From Welwitschia mirabilis (lineage: Eukaryota > Gnetophyta > Gnetopsida > Welwitschiales): a stretch of 64,000 nt of DNA. Under the pieces are notes generated by a model. It was not told the origin of the DNA. It worked only from the letters and a program-made list of their open reading frames with translations, and did not search any database. Below are positions 59,110-64,000 of this stretch, piece after piece. The stretch covers positions 214,401,765-214,465,764 of the forward strand of contig JBOZIK010000001.1 of the NCBI GenBank assembly GCA_051453625.1. The letters are read 5' to 3'. Each line of letters starts with the position of its first letter. The stretch's first letter is position 1. The translations under genes and the position numbers were made by a program.

Positions 59110-60090
59110 TTTTAACCTTTCTCTATTAACATTTTAAATTTCTCTAGTATTTGGATTAAAGATTTCAAATGATCCATTTGAATGTACTTTTTCTATAAGA
59201 TAAGGACCTACCCATTTAGAAGTTAACTTGTTATGTAAAAGATATACTCAAGTGTTATATAGAAGGACAAGTTGATTAAGTTCAAACTACTTATGAATAA
59301 TCTTTTATCATGTCTAAACTTGGCTTGATCTCTATGAATAAGTTGATGATGTAAAGAATGAGTACATTTTTCATCTCAATGATCAAGTTTGGCTAATCAA
59401 GTTTTAAGGTTATCATTCAAGTCTACAAGGTTAAATTGATGAATGGATTAATAAGAATTATCACAAACATTAACTAGTAAAACACAAAATTTTCCATACA
59501 CAAGTTCATATGGTGAGAAATCTAAAGAGTTAAGCCAAGTAGTATTATAAGCCCAAATAACATCATTAAGTTTAGAGCACCATGTTTTTCTATTGACAGA
59601 AACTAGTTTTTAAAGCATAGTTTTGATTTCTTTATTTGCATTTTCAGCTGGGCCATTAATCTGAGGATGATAGGCACATGCAATTTTATGTTCAATACCC
59701 ATAGACAAAAGGATTTTTTAAAAAAGGTAATCAATGAAATGAGTTCTTGATGACTAATGATAATTCATGAAAAATAAAAATGTTAAAAGATATAAGTTCA
59801 AACAAAATTGAAAATGGTTTAAGCATCATTTTTAGTAGTAGGAACAACTTCTACTCACTTTGTAACATAATCAACCACTATAAGGTGGTGTAATTGGACC
59901 TACAAAATTAATTTTCCAATAATCAAAAGGTTCACATTCAAGTATAAGTTTAAGGGACATATCTCAATGATGAATTAGGTTATCATAACATTGACATGCA
60001 TTATGCCTTCTAGAAAAGTCAAATGAATCCTTGAAAATAGTAGGCCAATAAAAACTAGAGCAAAGAATTTTCATGATAGTCCTTTGGCTA
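59110..60090 (-). pseudogene. Integrase of the second Athila-like element
   Basis: Minus-strand words in order: FYWPTIFKDSFDFSRRHNAC then QCYDN (60,010-60,085; zinc-binding end FYWPT.F.DA..F...CD.CQ), PFDYWKINFVGPITPPYSG (59,885-59,940; family FDVWGIDFMGPFP, catalytic Asp now Asn), VDYVTKW-like in another frame (59,855-59,885), GIEHKIACAYHPQINGPAEN with ANKEIK (59,620-59,700; ..H....YHPQT.GQ.E..NREIK, Glu kept), LNDVIWAYNTTWLNSLDFSP then YELVYGK (59,490-59,575), QAKFRHDK (59,300-59,325), and WVGPYLIEKVHSNGSFEI (59,160-59,215). A full-length integrase is thus traceable, with frame changes and stops. Confidence 0.85.
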
Positions 60091-60419
60091 CTACAGCTTT
60101 CCCACATACTACATCATGGTAAAGTTTTAGAATTTTTAGGATTTCCCACTCAGGAATACACTTACACATGATTTGATCTTTGGAATATCTATAGAAATGG
60201 GGTTCATTTCACTCATAGTTACTGATGCTATNNNNNNNNNNNNNNNNNNNNNNNNNNNNNNNNNNNNNNNNNNNNNNNNNNNNNNNNNNNNNNNNNNNNN
60301 NNNNNNNNNNNNNNNNNATAAGATAATTATAAGAGATAGCATAAAGTTGTTTAATTGCAAAGAGTTGTTCATATAGAAAAGAGTCATTAATGGGAACTTC
60401 ATCATGAGAGCAAGAAAGT

Positions 60420-60750
60420 TAAGATAGATGATTAGTAATACTATTATGTTTTCCAACCTTATTAATGATGGTAAGATTAAATTCATGCATGAAAAGGATT
60501 CACCTAATAATTCTAGTACTAGAGTCCTTTCTAGTTATAAGATAGTGGATGGATGCATGATCTGTGTAAACATTAATATGAAAATCAAGAAGATAATATT
60601 GAAGATGATCTAGGGAAAAGATAATGGTAAGCATTTATCTCTCATTAATAGTGTAGTTATGTTAGACTTGGAATAAAGTTTTATTAAGATAATATATAAC
60701 TTTAAAATCATGTTCATACTTTATAACTTTAAAAATATTTTCATACTTTT
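60420..60750 (-). pseudogene. RNase H of the second Athila-like element
   Basis: The minus strand reads VIYYLNKTLFQV-stop-HNYTINER, then MLTIIFSLDHLQYYLLDFHI, NVYTDHASIHYLITRKDSST and RIIR-stop-ILFMHEFNLTI. This follows ...YAS.TL...Q.NYTTTEKE.LAVVFA..KFR.YL.G....VYTDH.AL.YL..K.D...R..RWILLLQEFD.EI. The Asp of YTDH is kept. The Trp after RIIR is TGA, a single G-to-A change. Confidence 0.85.
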
Positions 60751-60869
60751 GGCCAAAACCTCCACTACAACAATGTTCTTACATCACACATAAGTTTAAA
60801 ATATTTATTCCAATTGGGACATATGACAATAGGTTTAGAAGAAATATTTTATTTGATAGTTTGAAATGC

Positions 60870-61650
60870 AAGTTGATATAAATTGATTAAATAAAAGTTA
60901 TCATCTTTTTCAAGTAAGAAGTGAAAAGGTTTATAAATACTAACATAATCATAAATAAAACATCAATAAAAACCAGCATGATCAAGAAAAGATCTAACTC
61001 ATTTAACATTATTTAAAGGGCTAATGTTTTTAATGATATTAACTTTTATGGAGTTCATCCTAATTCCTTCTTTTAATATGTGATGATCTAAGACAATTCC
61101 ATAATTGACAAGGAGAAAACTCTTTTCCCAAATCAAGTGTAAGCCAATCTGAATACATTAATCTAGGACTCTCTCTAATATCTTTATGATTTGTTCAAAA
61201 GTATCCCCAAACATGCATAAGTGATTCATAAATATTTTAATAGAGTCTTCTATCATGTTAGAAAATATTCCCATTATAACTTGTTGAAAGGTTTTAGAAG
61301 TGTTGCAAAGTCCAAAGGGCATTCGTCTAAAAGTAAAGGTTCTAAAGGATGGCATGAAAGTTATTTTAGATTGGTCTTCACTTGCTATACAAATTTGATT
61401 ATAACCATTATACCCTTTAAGAAAATAGTAGTAAGCATAACCTTTGATTTAATCAAGTACTTGATCATGAAAGGATAAAGGGTAATAATCCTTCTTAGTG
61501 ACCTCATTAAGTTTTCTAAAATTATTGCACATTCTCCATTTCCTTCCTTTCTTTGGAACCACTGTTAAAGGACTAATCCACTCATAATTAGATATAACAT
61601 ATATGATTTTGACATCCATAAGTTTAATGATTTCATCTTTAGTGATTTTT
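60870..61650 (-). pseudogene. Reverse transcriptase of the second Athila-like element
   Basis: Minus-strand words in order: PLTVVPKKGRKWRMCNNFRK with LNEVTKKDYYPL (61,470-61,575; family W.MC.DYRKLN..T.KDHFPLPF), FLKGYNGYNQICIASEDQSK (61,365-61,425; FLDGYSGYNQI, first catalytic Asp now Lys). Then an open stretch 61,355-61,158 with RRMPFGLCNTSKTFQQ and FMNHLCMFGDTFEQ, where the active-site FMDD reads FMNH (61,221-61,226). Then LHLIWEKSFLLVNYGIVLDH, VRSFLDHAGFY and PFHFLLEKD (60,900-61,140). The overlapping plus frame at 61,221-61,478 is a shadow. Confidence 0.9.
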
Positions 61651-62119
61651 TTAAGGACTAGATTGAGTCTTCTTTAGGACTGTCTAATAAGTTTGGCATC
61701 ATCTTCAAGTTAAATCTTATGTTAAACTATGGAAAGAGGAATGACAACTAAGTCTTTATGTGTCCAAGAAAAGGCATTTTCTTTTAAAGTAAAGAGTGAG
61801 ATAAGTTTGATTCTTATTAAGGAGTAACAAGGTCACTAATTATTAGGAGTTTCTCTTTATTTTTGAATAAAAAAATATATTTTAAACCTTGAGGTAATTT
61901 CTTAAGTATAAGGATGATAATTTAAGTTGTCATCCCGTCTATCATGGGGATAACAGATGTGGAAAAACACTTTATAAAACATGCTTCTACTAAGTAAAAA
62001 TGTTGGATTTCTCCCTAGTTAATGTGTTCTTCATTCTTAGACTTAAGATAGTATATTTCAATGGGTTCATTATATAAATTTGGTTTATGTAGCATGATTA
62101 ATCTCTTCTCAATTGGTTG

Positions 62120-62720
62120 ATGTTATAAAAACAAAGTTGGTTTTAGTTCATCTTCAAGGTTAAAATTAGTTCTTATATTCTTTTTAGCATCATCAAGAAC
62201 TCTAATGGTAAAATGTTTACTTCCAAAATGACATCCCATTATCCTAGATTGTGTGTTAATGATACAATAAATAGTTGCATAAAAGGCTCTTCTTAAGAGG
62301 AGTAGATAACCTTCACTATGTTCTATCTTAATGATGACAACATCTATGGTGTAAAAAACTTTCTTAATTTGGATAACTAAGTCCTTGATAATTATTAATG
62401 ATTTCTTGATTAAGGTATCAGCCAATTCTAAGATAATTCATGTAGGTTCTATTCTATTNNNNNNNNNNNNNNNNNNNNNNNNNNNNNNNNNNNNNNNNNN
62501 NNNNNNNNNNNNNNNNNNNNNNNNNNNNNNNNNNNNNNNNNNNNNNNNNNNNNNNNNNGTTCTATTCTATTTTCTAACCTAATTTTCTTACATATATGAA
62601 GAGGCATGATGTTTACACTTGCTCCTATGTTAATTAAATCTTTTCTAATTCTTTTATTTCCTTCTGAATAATACTCACAGTTATAGCTCTAGGATCTTTA
62701 AATGTAGGACGCTTCTTCAT
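62120..62720 (-). pseudogene. Protease of the second Athila-like element
   Basis: The minus strand at 62,640-62,720 reads KDPRAITVSIIQKEI, matching the KLKDPGSF.I.C.IG. start of the domain. At 62,587-62,640 it reads DLINIGASVNIMPLHICK, matching LCDLGAS.N.MP.S..K, with the catalytic Asp of DLGAS now Asn. After a 100-N gap, an open 100-codon stretch (62,425-62,123) begins MADTLIKKSLIIIKDLVIQI and contains LLLLRRAFYATIYCII for the family words LAD.S...P.G...DVLV.V and P.ILGRPFLAT...II. Confidence 0.8.
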
Positions 62721-64000
62721 GACGAGGTTGAAAAGAGATTGAGAAAGAAAAACATTTCTAGAAATGATATGTTTTTTATTTCTTCCTATAAGTCCTTTCA
62801 AAAGTTAGAATATTTAGGGTTTTCTTACAAGAGATTCCAAAAAGGTAATTTTATGTTAACCTCTTGCATTAAAGTTTTTAAGTGTTCATTAAAATTAGGA
62901 TTTGTATTCAATTGATCAAGCCAAGAAGTGAATGGTCTCTTCCCTTTGTTTGCTTGTGAGGCATTTTTAGTGGAAGTTTTAGTAGATAATGTTGAAGAAA
63001 AGCTAAATGAGTCTAAAATTTCTATACAATATTCCTTATTTTAATTATTCTAAGAAGTTGAAGCCTCACACGTAGGAGGTGTTGTATCATTTCTATTTCT
63101 TATTACTACTTTTAAATCTCTTCTAACTTTATTTGGGTTAGGAAATGATTGAGATGCAAGAGATCCTTGTGATCTTTGCTTGGTAAGCATTATTTATTAG
63201 AGCACATTAACTAAGTTTTTAATATTGATATTGGTTTTCATAATTTTGTTATTAGTTTTTTTAATTTTATTATTTATCTTATCTTCCATTTTTTTAATTC
63301 ATTTATTGATTCCTTGAGTAGATCATTTTATTTTTTTGAAATTGTGAATTTCTAAATATATTTTTAAAATATTTTTATATAGATTGTTAACCTAATCGTT
63401 TTTGAAATTGTGGTTGGCTTTTAAAATTAGGTGTTCTTTGGTTGAAATCATAAACTTCCTTAAACGTCCTCTTCTTACAAGTTGGCAAGAAAGAATACTC
63501 TTTAGTTGGATGAGAGTTAGATTTACAAATTTTACAATTTAAAGTTGAGTTTAAATTCTTTATTACTTTTTAATCAACTATCATTTATGTATACTTACCT
63601 AAGTGGTAGTAAAATCTTTTATTAAGTTGATTGAGTCCTCTCTTTCTTCTTCTTTATCATGTTTTACTTCCTTTAAATCTTTTAAAATTAGGCCTATAGT
63701 TCAATTTTATTTAGTGGGTTTAGGCCAAGTCTACCAAGTTTTCTAATACACTCCATGCATCATCTAGGCATAAATTCAATAAGTTGCCTCTATAAGAAAA
63801 ATCAACAAGCTGCTTAGTTGGAGCATTCAATCCACTGTATAAATAATCTACTAGCTCTTCCTTACAAAATTCATCAATAGTGTCAGAATGGCTAGCTATT
63901 ATAAACGTTCATAGGCAATTGAATAATACTCTTGAGGTTGTTATTAAATTTAGTTACTTATTTTCTTCTTTTTATCATGAAACTTTCACTCAAAAATCAT
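62721..64000 (-). pseudogene. gag: gag of the second Athila-like element (5' end outside the window)
   Basis: At 63,725-63,860 the minus strand reads ELVDYLYSGLNAPTKQLVDF, then SYRGNLLNLCLDDAWSVLEN. This matches the plant gag stretch ..FY.GL....R.LVDA..GG.L.N.....AWEL.E.LA. At 63,495-63,536 a zinc knuckle reads CKICKSNSHPTKEY, keeping C-x2-C-x4-H with the last Cys now Tyr. At 62,780-62,910 NFNEHLKTLMQEVNIKLPFW, then NPKYSNF, match the linker before protease (...LK.I.VNIPL.E.....PKYAKFLK). Stops interrupt all parts. Confidence 0.75.

Larger units (their letters stand above)
54279..64000 (-). mobile_element. Athila-like Ty3/gypsy element, complete domains, 5' end outside the window
   Basis: Reading on the minus strand from the right edge: gag with zinc knuckle (62,720-64,000), protease (62,120-62,720), RT (60,870-61,650), RNase H (60,420-60,750), integrase (59,110-60,090), a 3.6-kb 3' region, PPT and 3' LTR (54,279-55,476). 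The RT word RMPFGLCN and the surrounding residues are typical of the Athila/Tat branch. The tRNA-Asp PBS of the sister element and the long 3' region favour Athila. Catalytic residues are altered and stops are frequent. It inserted into copy 3 of the 3.3-kb unit. Confidence 0.85.

Noticed and set aside
1-64000. tRNA, rRNA, CRISPR array, bacterial operons or phage genes
   Set aside because: No cloverleaf, conserved rRNA word, regularly spaced short repeats or prokaryotic gene order was seen. The content is plant LTR retroelements.

Overview
This window looks like heterochromatic, very A+T-rich (roughly three quarters A+T by eye) nuclear DNA of a flowering plant. No intact host gene, tRNA, rRNA or CRISPR array was found. 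Nearly everything recognisable is a decayed LTR retrotransposon of a plant-typical lineage: a chromodomain-bearing Ty3/gypsy element (Tekay/Del-like), an Athila-like Ty3/gypsy family, and two Ty1/copia elements. All reading frames are broken, mostly by changes of the C-to-T / G-to-A type, as expected for old methylated repeats. The species cannot be named from this sequence. Sixteen runs of N show a draft scaffold, and several gaps are flanked by duplicated sequence, which points to assembly artefacts.

Layout. 1-5.8 kb: a minus-strand copy of the chromovirus LTR (clearest at about 1.8-3.2 kb), then unassigned A+T-rich DNA with a diverged tandem pair. 5.79-13.0 kb: an Athila-like element on the minus strand with two LTRs of about 1.2 kb, PBS and PPT remnants and an integrase tail, but with most of pol replaced by an unrelated-looking, acidic, Ser/Asn-rich broken frame. 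13.0-17.1 kb: degraded DNA with a faint plus-strand gypsy integrase. 17.1-29.2 kb: a plus-strand chromovirus with a 3.6-kb 5' LTR, PBS, gag, protease, RT/RNase H, integrase, chromodomain, PPT and a gapped 3' LTR. 29.3-32.0 kb: a second, diverged copy of that LTR.

33.0-54.3 kb: the most structured part. A sequence unit of about 3.3 kb that I do not recognise recurs in the same direction (a fragment, then two nearly complete copies, then a partial copy). It has been invaded repeatedly: an Athila-like LTR at 33.7 kb, a full Ty1/copia element at 36.4-41.25 kb, a 3'-end fragment of the same copia at 44.4-49.2 kb that is itself split by a second, minus-strand copia (44.69-48.98 kb), and an Athila-like element starting at 54.28 kb. 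One copy of the unit keeps what looks like the unoccupied copia target site.

54.28-64.0 kb: a minus-strand Athila-like element that runs off the window. Reading leftwards from the right edge it holds gag with a zinc knuckle, protease, RT, RNase H, integrase, a long 3' region, PPT and 3' LTR. In the original elements gag packaged RNA, protease cut the polyprotein, RT/RNase H copied RNA primed by a host tRNA at the PBS, and integrase inserted the DNA. None of the copies here could do this, because catalytic residues are replaced and frames are interrupted.
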